From Thiomonas sp. FB-6 (GTDB lineage Bacteria; Pseudomonadota; Gammaproteobacteria; Burkholderiales; Burkholderiaceae_C), in assembly GCF_000377645.1 (NCBI RefSeq), contig NZ_KB898478.1, forward strand, positions 1 through 64,000: a DNA stretch of 64,000 bases, in the 5' to 3' direction. The position numbers and the translations under genes are program-made. Below, piece after piece: positions 52,220 through 60,577 of this stretch. The number at the start of each line of letters is the position of its first letter. Position 1 is the first letter of the stretch. The notes under the pieces were generated by a model. It was not told the origin of the DNA, made no database searches, and saw only the letters and a list, made by a program, of their open reading frames with translations.

Positions 52220-53194
52220 TCAAAGGTCCAGCACCAGGCGCGCGCCGCGCGCGCGCGAGACGCAGATCTGGATCACCTTGCCGGATGCCCGTTCGGCCGC
52301 GCTGAGCACGTGGTCGCGGTGATCCACCTCGCCTTCCAGCACCGGCACCGCGCAGACCCCGCAGTCGCCGCGCCGGCAATCGAACAGGGGATCACAGCCA
52401 TGCGACTCCAGGCATTCAAGGATGGTCTGCCCGGGCTGCACCTGCAGGCTGCGCCCGGATTGGGCCAGTACCAGCTCGAAACCCTGATCGGCCTGGCCCG
52501 GCGCGGCCGCGGCGAAGCTCTCGAAGCGCAGGCGCTCGCGCGGCCAGCCCAGCGCCTCGGCGGCTTCCCGCGCGGCGTCGAGCATGGCGCCCGGGCCGCA
52601 CAGGTAGACCTGCTCGCCGGGCGCGCAGTCGCCCAGCAGGCCCCGCACGTCCAGCGCCCGTCCCTGCTGCTCGTCGCTGTGCAGTTGCAGCGCGTCGCCC
52701 AGCAGCGCGCGCAGTTCGGGCACGAAGGCCATGAGCCCCTGGCTGCGCCCGGCGTAGACCATGCGCACCGCGATGCCCGAGGCGCGGCAACGCGCGGCCA
52801 TGCCCACCAGCGGGGTCACGCCGATGCCCCCGGCCACCAGCAGCACGGACTGCCCGGGCGCGGCCCGCAGCTCGAAGTCGTTGCGCGGCTCCTCGATGCG
52901 CAGCATGTCGCCCTCGCGCAGGGCGTGCATGAACCGCGATCCGCCGCGCCCGGGCTGCTCCAGGCGCACGGCGATGCGGTAGCTCGGGCGCGCCGCCCGC
53001 GCGTCGCGCGGCGCCTCGGCATCGATCAGGGAATAGGCGCGCCAGTCCTCGGCGCCGTCGGGCAGGCGCACCTGCACGCGCACATGCGCGCCCGGGGCGT
53101 AGCCCGGCAGCAGCGCGCCCGGCGCGGGCTCCAGGCGCAGCCCGCGCACCAGCGGGTTGCAGGCCTCCACTTCGGCCACGCGCAGCTCCATCAT
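52220..53194 (-). CDS. Rieske oxygenase reductase (phthalate-dioxygenase-reductase type, FMN/NAD/[2Fe-2S])
   Basis: 324-residue electron-transfer protein. Domain order: flavin-binding barrel (about 5-105, with WRAYSLIDAE), NAD-binding domain (about 112-225, with VLLVAGGIGVTPLVGMA and VYLCGPGAM) and a C-terminal plant-type [2Fe-2S] ferredoxin with ligands Cys273, Cys278, Cys281 and Cys311 (DCRRGDCGVC). It passes electrons from NADH to the Rieske oxygenases and is the only such gene in the window, so it may serve all three pairs. It is the first gene of the long minus-strand operon, divergent from a MarR gene. Two adjacent ATG codons make the start 53194 or 53191. Confidence 0.93.
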   Translation of the reverse strand: MMELRVAEVEACNPLVRGLRLEPAPGALLPGYAPGAHVRVQVRLPDGAEDWRAYSLIDAEAPRDARAARPSYRIAVRLEQPGRGGSRFMHALREGDMLRIEEPRNDFELRAAPGQSVLLVAGGIGVTPLVGMAARCRASGIAVRMVYAGRSQGLMAFVPELRALLGDALQLHSDEQQGRALDVRGLLGDCAPGEQVYLCGPGAMLDAAREAAEALGWPRERLRFESFAAAAPGQADQGFELVLAQSGRSLQVQPGQTILECLESHGCDPLFDCRRGDCGVCAVPVLEGEVDHRDHVLSAAERASGKVIQICVSRARGARLVLDL

Positions 53195-53221
53195 CGGGCG
53201 TCTCCCTTGCGGCGAGCCCCT

Positions 53222-53261
53222 GCCTGCGCCGCCCGGGGCGCACCGGGCGCGCCGCGCAGGC
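53222..53261. repeat. Nested inverted repeats in the reductase/MarR divergent promoter region
   Basis: GCCTGCGC (53222-53229) is mirrored by GCGCAGGC (53254-53261), and between them GCCCGG (53231-53236) is mirrored by CCGGGC (53243-53248). They lie 28 bases upstream of the reductase start and 53 bases before the MarR start, where an operator for the long operon would be expected. High GC content makes some symmetry likely by chance. Confidence 0.4.
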
Positions 53262-53301
53262 GTCCGACCGATACCCGCGCTGCGCGCGCGAAGCTCGCCC
53301 T

Positions 53302-53316
53302 TATCATGCGCGCATG
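53302..53316 (+). promoter_or_regulatory. -10-like element and 12-bp palindrome over the MarR start codon
   Basis: TATCAT (53302-53307) is a fair -10 hexamer only seven bases before the ATG at 53314, so the transcript may be leaderless or nearly so. The perfect palindrome CATGCGCGCATG (53305-53316) overlaps both the hexamer and the start codon and is a good candidate for an autoregulatory MarR operator. Confidence 0.45.
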
Positions 53317-53778
53317 GGCGCACAAGCGGAAACGACTGCAGCGCAAGCCAGCTTCGTCGACGACTACCTGGCGGCCCTGCTCGCGCGCGCCAGCCACCTG
53401 ATCTCGGCCGAGTTCCATCGCATCGTGCAGGCCGGCGGGTTCAGCGTGGGCGAATGGCGCATCCTCGCCACGCTGACCGACAGCCCCGGGCGCAGCGTGG
53501 GGGAGATCGCTCGCGTGGCGCTGAACAAGCAACCCACGGTGACGCGCATGCTCGACCGCATGGAGGCGCGCGGCTACGTCGAGCGCTTCGCCCACGCCAG
53601 CGACCGCCGCGTGACCCTTGTGCGCATCACCGCCGCGGGCCAGGATGTCGTAGCGGGTTTGCTCACGCTGGCCAAGGCGCACGAAGCGCGGGTGCTGGAA
53701 CCGCTGGGCGCCGGCCACGCGGCCGAGCTCAAGACCATGCTGCGCCGGATCATCGAGCTGAACGAAGCGGCGGACTGA
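53314..53778 (+). CDS. MarR-family transcriptional regulator (candidate auxin/aromatic-acid sensor)
   Basis: 154-residue winged-helix regulator: helices at about 10-45, recognition region SVGEIARVALNKQPTVTRML, then DRMEARGYVERFAHASDRRV with the wing residues. It is divergent from the 16-kb reductase/Rieske/CoA-ligase/Liv operon. Similar MarR-controlled loci for indole-3-acetate degradation (iad type) are known in Variovorax and Bradyrhizobium, so an indole-acid ligand is a sensible guess. No ribosome-binding site precedes the ATG; see the promoter entry. Confidence 0.9.
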   Translation: MGAQAETTAAQASFVDDYLAALLARASHLISAEFHRIVQAGGFSVGEWRILATLTDSPGRSVGEIARVALNKQPTVTRMLDRMEARGYVERFAHASDRRVTLVRITAAGQDVVAGLLTLAKAHEARVLEPLGAGHAAELKTMLRRIIELNEAAD

Positions 53779-53806
53779 AGAGCGGAGCGCGCCCCGCGGG
53801 CCCGCT

Positions 53807-54820
53807 TCAGCCAAGGGTGTCGGGGCTCGGCGGATGCCAGAGTCGGGCATGACGCAACATCTCCAGGGATCGGCGCAACACGTCCAGCCGGTAGGCGCGG
53901 CCGTCCCGTGAAGCGTGGTCGTAGAAACCCCGGCCGGTCTTCAGGCCGAGCTCGCCGCGCTGCATCATGGCGCGGATCACCTCGGGCGTGACGTAGCGCT
54001 GCGCGCTGACGCTCTCGCCCAGTTCGCGACTGGCGTGATAGAGGATGTCCACGCCGCCGAAATCGACGAATTCCAGCACCCCCAGCGCCGCGAAGCGAAG
54101 TCCCAGGCCGAAGCGCGTGGCGCGGTCGATGTCCTCGGCGCTGGCCGCGCCCTCCTCGACCATGCGCGCGGCCTCGTTCATGATCAGGGCCTGCAGGCGC
54201 GGCACGATGTAGCCCGGGGCCGCGCCGCACACCACGGGCAGCTTGCCGATGGACTCGAGCAGTTCGCGCGTGCGCGCCAGCGCGCCTGCATCGGTGCCCG
54301 CGTGCACGCTGAGCTCGACCACCGGCATCAGGTAGGCCGGATTGAGCCAGTGCATGTTGAGGAAGCGCTCGGGCCCGCGCACCATCGCGGCCAGCCGGTC
54401 CACCGAGATGCTGCTGGTGGTGGAGGCGACGAGCGCGTCGGCGCCGCAGCAGCGCCCGATGCGCTCGAAGGCCTCGCGCTTGGCCTCCAGGGTCTCGGTG
54501 ACGCCTTCGAGCACCAGCTCGGCGCCGGCCAGCGCCTGGTCGGCCCGGCCTTCGGGGGTCCAGACGATGCGCGCGAGCACCGCCTCGGTGAGCTGCGCGT
54601 CGATGGCGCCAAGCTCGACCAGCGCGGCCAGGCTGGCGCGCAGCTCGGCATCCACCTCGGCGCGCAGGGCCTGCAGGGCCTGCGCTTCGCGCCGCCGCAG
54701 GTCGACCAGGGCGATGCAATGGCCGGCCCACGCGAAGGCCAGCGCGATGCCCCGGCCCATGCGCCCGGCGCCGACGGTCGCGTAGCGCGGCGGCTGCGTA
54801 TCGAGATCCGGTGTCGTCAT
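53807..54820 (-). CDS. 3-Hydroxyacyl-CoA dehydrogenase family protein
   Basis: 337-residue NAD-dependent dehydrogenase. The Rossmann motif is TVGAGRMGRGIALAFAWAGH (about 15-34), with VLEGVTETLEAKR and ASTTSSISVDRLA following. NMHWLNPAYLMPVVEL carries the catalytic His of the 3-hydroxyacyl-CoA dehydrogenase class, and the C-terminal domain has NEAARMVEEGAASAEDID and GVLEFVDFGGVDIL. It could supply the 3-hydroxyacyl-CoA oxidation step that the 25-35 kb operon does not clearly encode. A related AbmB-type dehydrogenase is part of the Azoarcus cluster. It is 7 bases downstream of the opine-dehydrogenase-like gene, in the same transcript. Confidence 0.88.
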   Translation of the reverse strand: MTTPDLDTQPPRYATVGAGRMGRGIALAFAWAGHCIALVDLRRREAQALQALRAEVDAELRASLAALVELGAIDAQLTEAVLARIVWTPEGRADQALAGAELVLEGVTETLEAKREAFERIGRCCGADALVASTTSSISVDRLAAMVRGPERFLNMHWLNPAYLMPVVELSVHAGTDAGALARTRELLESIGKLPVVCGAAPGYIVPRLQALIMNEAARMVEEGAASAEDIDRATRFGLGLRFAALGVLEFVDFGGVDILYHASRELGESVSAQRYVTPEVIRAMMQRGELGLKTGRGFYDHASRDGRAYRLDVLRRSLEMLRHARLWHPPSPDTLG

Positions 54821-54827
54821 CGCGGAC

Positions 54828-55901
54828 TCACTCTCCGTCGTGCAACCTGCGGCGCAGCTCGCGCGGGTCCAGGCCGTGCAGGCCGAGGGCGGCCAGGGTG
54901 CGCGGACCGCGGCGCAGGTCGCGCCCGAGAAAGGCGCCGACGATGGCCAGCAGGCCCTCGGCGGTCGGCGCGTCGACCCCGGCCTCGCGCGCGACCGAGA
55001 CCAGGAAGGCCAGCCCGATCTCGGTGTCCTCGGCGATGTAGCGATGCCCGTGCAGGTCGATGTGCTCGCGCCAGTCGCCCGAGCGCACCAGCGCGCGGTG
55101 GGCGTCGCCGTACATCCAGCGGTCGGTGGTGTAGTGGTCGGCCAGAGGGTAATGCGGCGCGCCGTAGCCCAGCGCCTCGCGCACCGCGATGCGCTCGCGG
55201 TCGAGCACGTCGGTGACCGCGCGCACGGCCGGCTGCGTGCCTTCGGCATGGATGTCCCAGCTGGGAAAATGCTGCAGCGGTGCGGCGTTCATGACCATCA
55301 GCGGCGGGTGGATCACCGGCCCGGCGTTCATCAAGGCGCCCGAGAGCGCATCGCCGCAGGCATGCACGCAGGGGTAGGCCTGGGAAATCACGGCCAGCGC
55401 CTCGTCGGCCGCACGCGCCGGATACACGCCCACCGGCAGGCGCACCGCACGCGCCGACACGCGCACCTGGCGCGGCCCCTGCTTGCGCGCCAGGTAGGGC
55501 AGAGTGCCGGTCTCGGCCCACAGCACTGCCGCCTGGTTGCCGAGCTCGCGCACGCGGCGGGCCATCGCATAGCTTCCGAAGCTGCCGGGCGCGAGGAACA
55601 CCACCTGCCCGTCCACCAGGTGCGGCGCCATGCGTCGCGCCAGCTCGTCCTGCGCGGTGGCCGGCAGCGCAATCAGCACCAGCCGGGCGCCGCGCAGCGC
55701 CAACGCGATGTCCTCGGTGGCCAGCTCGATACCTACCTGGCGCGTACCGTCGGCATCCTCCAGATCGATGGACGGCGGCTTGCCCAGGGCGGCAAGCGCC
55801 TGGGCGTCACGTCGCCACATGCGCACCGTATGCCCGGCGGCCGAGAGGTCCGCGGCCGCCGCGTGGCTGCCGTGTCCTCCGCCCAGAATGCAGATGTCCA
55901 T
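54828..55901 (-). CDS. Octopine/nopaline (opine) dehydrogenase family protein
   Basis: 357 residues. The N-terminal Rossmann domain starts MDICILGGGHGSHAAAADLS, with a later LIALPATAQDELAR. The C-terminal all-helical domain contains SGALMNAGPVIHPPLMVMNA, where the His fits the catalytic His of opine dehydrogenases. The family reduces imines formed between an amino acid and a 2-oxoacid, or acts on related secondary amines. The start at 55901 leads directly into the dinucleotide motif. First gene of a two-gene unit with the hydroxyacyl-CoA dehydrogenase; a promoter/operator-like region lies at 55978-56006. Real substrate unknown. Confidence 0.82.
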   Translation of the reverse strand: MDICILGGGHGSHAAAADLSAAGHTVRMWRRDAQALAALGKPPSIDLEDADGTRQVGIELATEDIALALRGARLVLIALPATAQDELARRMAPHLVDGQVVFLAPGSFGSYAMARRVRELGNQAAVLWAETGTLPYLARKQGPRQVRVSARAVRLPVGVYPARAADEALAVISQAYPCVHACGDALSGALMNAGPVIHPPLMVMNAAPLQHFPSWDIHAEGTQPAVRAVTDVLDRERIAVREALGYGAPHYPLADHYTTDRWMYGDAHRALVRSGDWREHIDLHGHRYIAEDTEIGLAFLVSVAREAGVDAPTAEGLLAIVGAFLGRDLRRGPRTLAALGLHGLDPRELRRRLHDGE

Positions 55902-55977
55902 CCGATCCCTCGCGCAGCGACCCGAAGCGTCCACCCCGGCGCGCAGGGACGCGCGCCAGAAGGTGGACTCCCGAATA

Positions 55978-56006
55978 ATTTATACATGATCTTATGCAGA
56001 ATCATG
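55978..56006 (-). promoter_or_regulatory. Promoter/operator candidate for the opine-dehydrogenase-like gene
   Basis: The region is notably AT-rich. On the minus strand TATAAATTAT gives a -10-like element. Just upstream, CATGAT (55985-55990) and ATCATG (56001-56006) form a 6-base inverted repeat with a 10-base spacer, consistent with a dimeric repressor site next to the promoter. The rest of the 262-base gap (55902-56163) shows nothing else clear. Confidence 0.5.
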
Positions 56007-56163
56007 GATTCACCGCCCGGGGATTACCCTGATGGGTCGTGTGTCTGCGGGAAATCGCGACCCTGCGCGATGCCTGCCGGGCGGCCAAAGGCGCGCCCCG
56101 CTTCGGGACCCAGCCCGGGAGACGGATGCGACGGGCTCGATCGGTCGCCCGATCAGCGACCAG

Positions 56164-56853
56164 TCAGTGACCGCAAGGGGCACCGGCGTGCGCCTGGAAC
56201 CACGCGGCGGCAAGCTCGGCGACCTCGCCCAGCTTGCCCGGCTCTTCGAACAGGTGGGTCGCCCCCGGCACGATGCGCAAGTCGTGCTCGCAGCTCAGCT
56301 GCCCGGCCGCCAGGCGGTTGAGCTCGATCACCTCGGTGTCGAGCCCGCCGACGATCAGCAGGGTCGGAGCGAGCACCTGGGCGAGCTCCGCGCCGGCCAG
56401 GTCGGGCCGGCCGCCTCGCGAGACCACGGCCGTGACCAGTCGTGGCCTGCGTGCCGCGGCAAGCAGCGCCGCCGCGGCACCGGTGGACGCTCCGAACAAG
56501 CCCAGGCATGCCCCCGGCACGGACTCGCCCCGCTGCAGCCAGTCCACCACGTCCACCAATCTGTGTGCGAGCAGCCCGATGTCGAAGCGAAGGGCGGCGC
56601 CGCGGCGATCGAGCGCCTGCTCGTCCGGAGTCAGCAGATCGAACAGCAAGGTTCCCAGGCCCGCCTGCCACAGGCGCCGCGCCACGTACAGATTGCGCGG
56701 ACTGTTGCGACTGCTGCCGCTGCCATGAGCGAACACCACCAGTCCCACGGCAGCGGGCGGCAGGTCCAGCGTGCCTTGCAGCACGGCATCGCCCGCGGGA
56801 ATCCGCAGCTCGCGCGACTGCGGCGGCTTCGGGCGCTCCGATGCAGGCTCCAT
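56164..56853 (-). CDS. Alpha/beta hydrolase (dienelactone-hydrolase-like)
   Basis: 229 residues with the alpha/beta hydrolase fold. VVFAHGSGSSRNSPRN provides the oxyanion region; the nucleophile Ser is in LFGASTGAAAALLAA, the acid in VGGLDTEVIELNR and the His in GATHLFEEPGKLGE. Proteins of this subgroup are often found alone or fused to phosphoribosyltransferases and have unknown substrates. The start at 56853 gives the normal family N-terminus; an upstream ATG at 56937 would add 28 unconserved residues. No operon partner is apparent. Confidence 0.82.
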   Translation of the reverse strand: MEPASERPKPPQSRELRIPAGDAVLQGTLDLPPAAVGLVVFAHGSGSSRNSPRNLYVARRLWQAGLGTLLFDLLTPDEQALDRRGAALRFDIGLLAHRLVDVVDWLQRGESVPGACLGLFGASTGAAAALLAAARRPRLVTAVVSRGGRPDLAGAELAQVLAPTLLIVGGLDTEVIELNRLAAGQLSCEHDLRIVPGATHLFEEPGKLGEVAELAAAWFQAHAGAPCGH

Positions 56854-57055
56854 GGCTTCGAGATCCTGGGTGCGGCGGGACCGGCGACACGCACGGGGAG
56901 ATCCCGTCTGCGCCTTGCTGCAGCCCGGCTCCCGCACTTCCGGAGCCGCGATGCCTATGCGTCGGCCCGCCGCACGAGAACCAATGTAGGGCTCCTGCCG
57001 CAGCCCGGGGCAGCGGCCGCGACCCGGATGCTGATGTGGCGCAAGCAGCGCGGCA

Positions 57056-57793
57056 TCAGCCGATCGCTGCCGGCGCCACCGAGGCGCCCTGCACGCGGTG
57101 GCGCGCCAGCGCCTCGGCGACGAAGCCGTCGGACTTCGCCTGCTCCACGAAATCCGCCAGCAGCGCTGCCGCGTCGGCGCCGGCGCTCCTGGGCAGGCCC
57201 ATCGCCTGCTGGATGACCATGAAACGCCCGTCCAGCAGGCGCAGCCCGCCGACGCGCCCGGCGTCGGCCTCGAGCTGCTGCTTCACGCCGGCGGCCACGT
57301 CGCCCTCGCCCGCCACGAAGACGTCCACCACGGCGGGCGAGCTCGGCGCGCGCACGATGTCGGCGTGGCGCAGTTCGCGCGTGAGGAACAGGTCGTAGGC
57401 GCTGCCCTGGCCCACCACCACGCTGATGCCGTCGCGGTCGACCTGCTCGTTGGCGCGGATCGGGGAGGCCTCGCGCACCAGGTAGCAGCCCTCGATCAGC
57501 ACGTAGGGGGCGGTGAAGGCGATGTCCCGGCCGCGCACCGGGTCGATAGCGAAAAAGCCCACGTCCGCCTCGCCGCGCGCGACCACCTCCACCGACTTGC
57601 CAGCCGTGTCCACCACCACCAGGTCCAGTTCCAGCCCGAGCTGGCCGGCCAGGCGCCGCGCCAGATCCACCGACACGCCGCGGGCCTCGCCGGTGCCGGG
57701 ATCGCGCCCGGCCAGGATCGGGTTGCCCAGGTTGATCGCCGCGCGCAGGCGGCCGCCCGGCGCCAGGGCCAGGATCGCGGATTTCGGGAACAT
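57056..57793 (-). CDS. Periplasmic-binding-fold (PBP2, SBP_bac_3) protein without a signal peptide
   Basis: 245 residues covering a full type II binding fold: GRLRAAINLGNPILAGRDP, GVSVDLARRLAGQLG, ADVGFFAIDPVRGRDIAFTA and DFVEQAKSDGFVAEALARH. No hydrophobic leader is present at any of the possible starts (57793, 57808 or 57883), so the protein should stay in the cytosol, unlike transport-associated members. 57793 is chosen because GGAG lies 9 bases upstream. Similar leaderless proteins occur in Burkholderiales, with no settled role; ligand buffering or enzyme regulation are possible. No ABC genes adjoin it. Confidence 0.8.
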   Translation of the reverse strand: MFPKSAILALAPGGRLRAAINLGNPILAGRDPGTGEARGVSVDLARRLAGQLGLELDLVVVDTAGKSVEVVARGEADVGFFAIDPVRGRDIAFTAPYVLIEGCYLVREASPIRANEQVDRDGISVVVGQGSAYDLFLTRELRHADIVRAPSSPAVVDVFVAGEGDVAAGVKQQLEADAGRVGGLRLLDGRFMVIQQAMGLPRSAGADAAALLADFVEQAKSDGFVAEALARHRVQGASVAPAAIG

Positions 57794-57906
57794 CGCCGGT
57801 CGCTCCATCGGGGAATCAGCCCGCGAGTCTATGCCGATGGGGATCCGGCGTCCGGCTGCCGACGCATCTAAGATCGCGGACATTTCGCGCCTTCGCGGAG
57901 TCCGCC

Positions 57907-59139
57907 TTGACCCAGCCCCTTCCTGGTAGCGCCGAGCAGGACAACGACCTCGTGGCCCTGGCCGTGCTGTGGCTGGTGGGCGCCTGCCTGCGCATGACCA
58001 TCCTGGCGGTGCCGCCGCTGATGCCCCTGCTGCACGCGGAGCTGCACCTGAGCGAAGGCCAGGTCGGCCTGCTGTCCTCGCTGCCCTCGCTGATGTTCGC
58101 GCTGGCGGCGATTCCCGGGGCCTTCCTGGTGGCGCGCTTCGGCATCGGCGCCACGCTGCTCGCCGGGCTCGCGCTCAATGCCCTCGCCTCGGCGGCGCGC
58201 GGCCTGGTGCCGCACGTGGACTTCCTGTACGCGACCACCGCGCTGATGGCCGCCGGAGTGGCCGTCACCCAGCCCGCGCTGCCCCCGCTGGTGCGCAACC
58301 GCTTTCCCCGGCGCATCGGCTTCGCCACCGCCGTGTACACCAACGGACTGCTGGTGGGCGAGATCCTCTCCGCCTCGCTGACCCGCCCGCTGGTGCTGCC
58401 GCTGGTGGGGCAGCATTGGCGCGGCGCGGTGGCGCTGTGGGCGCTGCCGGTGCTGCTCACCGCCGTGCTGGTGCTGGCCTACGGGCGCCACCTGGTGCCG
58501 AAGGGGCGCCCGGCTGCCAACGCGCGCCAGTGGATCCCCGACTGGAAGCACCCGCTGATCTGGCGCCTGGGCTTCCTGCTCGGCGGGGTCAACGCCATGT
58601 ATTTCGTCGCCAACGCCTTCCTGCCCGATTTCGCCACCGCCGCCGGCCACCCGGAACTCATCGAAAGCGCGCTGACGGCGCTGAACGTGGCGCAGCTTCC
58701 GGCCTCCTTCCTGATGCTCGCGCTGGCCGGGCGCCTGGCCACGCGGCGCTGGGCCTACGTGGCCACCGCCTCGCTGTCCCTGCTCAGCGTGCTGGGCATC
58801 ATCGCCTCGCGCGGCGAGGGCATCGTGGTCTGGTGCGCGGTGCTGGGCTTTTCCAACTCCATCACCCTGATCCTGGCCTTCGCGCTGCCCTCGCTGCTGT
58901 GCGCGCCGGCGGACGTGCCGCGCACCTCGGCCGGCATGTTCACCATCAGCTACGGCTGGGCCATGGCGGTGTCGATCTTCAGCGGCCAGTTGTGGGACTG
59001 GACCCGCTCCTCGCTCAGCGGCATCGCGCCGCTGGCGCTGTGCGCGGTGATCACCGCCGGGCTGGCCTGCACGCTGCGCCTGGGCGGCCACGACCCGCGG
59101 GCCGAAGCGCCCCCTGCATTTCCGGCCAAGGCCGAATAG
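57907..59139 (+). CDS. MFS transporter (CynX/NimT-like)
   Basis: 410-residue twelve-helix major facilitator protein. The first half begins LAVLWLVGACLRMTILAVPP and contains LHLSEGQVGLLSSLPSL, resembling the cyanate/nitroimidazole transporter subfamily. The start is a TTG at 57907, with GGAG at good spacing; no ATG is available before helix 1. Divergent from the leaderless binding protein. Substrate unknown. Confidence 0.85.
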   Translation: MTQPLPGSAEQDNDLVALAVLWLVGACLRMTILAVPPLMPLLHAELHLSEGQVGLLSSLPSLMFALAAIPGAFLVARFGIGATLLAGLALNALASAARGLVPHVDFLYATTALMAAGVAVTQPALPPLVRNRFPRRIGFATAVYTNGLLVGEILSASLTRPLVLPLVGQHWRGAVALWALPVLLTAVLVLAYGRHLVPKGRPAANARQWIPDWKHPLIWRLGFLLGGVNAMYFVANAFLPDFATAAGHPELIESALTALNVAQLPASFLMLALAGRLATRRWAYVATASLSLLSVLGIIASRGEGIVVWCAVLGFSNSITLILAFALPSLLCAPADVPRTSAGMFTISYGWAMAVSIFSGQLWDWTRSSLSGIAPLALCAVITAGLACTLRLGGHDPRAEAPPAFPAKAE

Positions 59140-59206
59140 CATCTCGGTTCCCAGGGTCGCCGCGCATGCGCGCGGCGCGAACGCCTTCCCGCCAGGAACC
59201 CCGCCG

Positions 59207-60508
59207 ATGCTCGCCAACCGCCTTGCCGCCCGCCTGGAACGCCGCGGCATCCACTACGCCTGGGCCGTGGCGGCGATCACCTTCGTGGCCATGCTGGTGA
59301 CCTCGGCCGCGCTGGGCATGCCGGGGGTGCTGCTGCAGCCCCTGTCGCGCGAATTCGGCTGGAGCACCGCGGAACTGTCGGCCGTGTTCGCCACCCGCTT
59401 CGCGCTGTACGGCCTGCTGGGCCCCTTCGCCGCCGTCGTGCTGTTGCGCTACGGCGTGGCGCGCGTGGTGGCTTTCGCCACCGCGCTGATCGCCGTCGCG
59501 CTGCTGCTGGGCACGCGCATGCACGACATCGACCAGGCCTTCGTGCTGTGGGGCCTGGGGCTGGGCGTGGGCTCGGGGCTGACGGCCATGGTGCTGGGCG
59601 CCACCGTGGTCAACCGCTGGTTCGTGCAGCGCCGCGGCCTGGTCATGGGCCTGCTGGCGGCCAGCAGCGCCACCGGGCAGCTGGTGTTCCTGCCGCTGGC
59701 GGCCTGGCTGATCGAGCACCACGGCTGGCGCATGGCCCTGCTGCCGGTGGTGGCCGCCACCGCCCTCGTCTCCGTGCTGGCGCTGCTGTTCGTGGCCTCC
59801 AGCCCCGAGGCCGTGGGCCAGCTTCCCTACGGCGCCGCGCCGGGCACCGCCCCGGCGGCCAGCGCGCCGCGCGCCGACTGGGGCCTGCCCTTCCGCACCC
59901 TGGCCGAAGCCGTGCGCGTGCCCACGTTCTGGGTGCTGGCCGCCACCTTCTTCATCTGCGGCCTGAGCACCAACGGCCTGGTGCAGACCCACTTCATCTC
60001 CCTGTGCGGCGACCACGGCCTGGGGCCGGTTCCGGCGGCCTCGGTGCTGTCCATGATGGGCGCCTGCGACCTGGTCGGCACCACGCTGTCGGGCTACCTG
60101 TCGGACCGTTTCGACAACCGCAAGCTGCTGTTCATGTACTACGGCCTGCGCGGCCTGTCGCTGCTGTGGCTGCCCTACCTGCAGTTCACGCTGTCGGGCC
60201 TGGCGCTGTTCGCCGTGTTCTACGGGCTGGACTGGATCGCCACCGTGCCGCCCACCGTGAAACTCGCCGGCGCGCGCTTCGGCCCGGAGCGCGCCGGGCT
60301 GATCTTCGGCTGGGTGTTCGCGGCGCACCAGCTGGGCGCGGCCACCGCCGCCTATGGCGCCGGCCTGATGCGCTCGCTGCTCGACACCTACTCGCCTTCG
60401 CTGTTCATCGCCGGCATCGCCTGCCTGGGTGCCGCGCTGGCCATCCTGCTGGTGCGGGCGAAGCCCCCGCTGGCACCGGCGCCGGTACCGGCCTTCGGCG
60501 AGCGCTGA
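59207..60508 (+). CDS. MFS transporter (oxalate/formate-antiporter-like)
   Basis: 433-residue twelve-helix transporter. The N-terminus HYAWAVAAITFVAMLVTSAA and the conserved LSREFGWSTAELSAVFA are typical of the monocarboxylate/oxalate-formate antiporter subgroup. The loop RWFVQRRGLVMGLLAASSATG after helix 4 and the second-half loop GYLSDRFDNRKLL match MFS motifs. It follows the previous MFS gene by 67 bases. It may move a carboxylate product or substrate; not determinable. Confidence 0.87.
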   Translation: MLANRLAARLERRGIHYAWAVAAITFVAMLVTSAALGMPGVLLQPLSREFGWSTAELSAVFATRFALYGLLGPFAAVVLLRYGVARVVAFATALIAVALLLGTRMHDIDQAFVLWGLGLGVGSGLTAMVLGATVVNRWFVQRRGLVMGLLAASSATGQLVFLPLAAWLIEHHGWRMALLPVVAATALVSVLALLFVASSPEAVGQLPYGAAPGTAPAASAPRADWGLPFRTLAEAVRVPTFWVLAATFFICGLSTNGLVQTHFISLCGDHGLGPVPAASVLSMMGACDLVGTTLSGYLSDRFDNRKLLFMYYGLRGLSLLWLPYLQFTLSGLALFAVFYGLDWIATVPPTVKLAGARFGPERAGLIFGWVFAAHQLGAATAAYGAGLMRSLLDTYSPSLFIAGIACLGAALAILLVRAKPPLAPAPVPAFGER

Positions 60509-60577
60509 AGCGCCCGCGGCGACGCCCGGCGCCGGTCACCCCGTCTCGGCTCGCCGCCCCCCGGACGCTTCGTCCCC

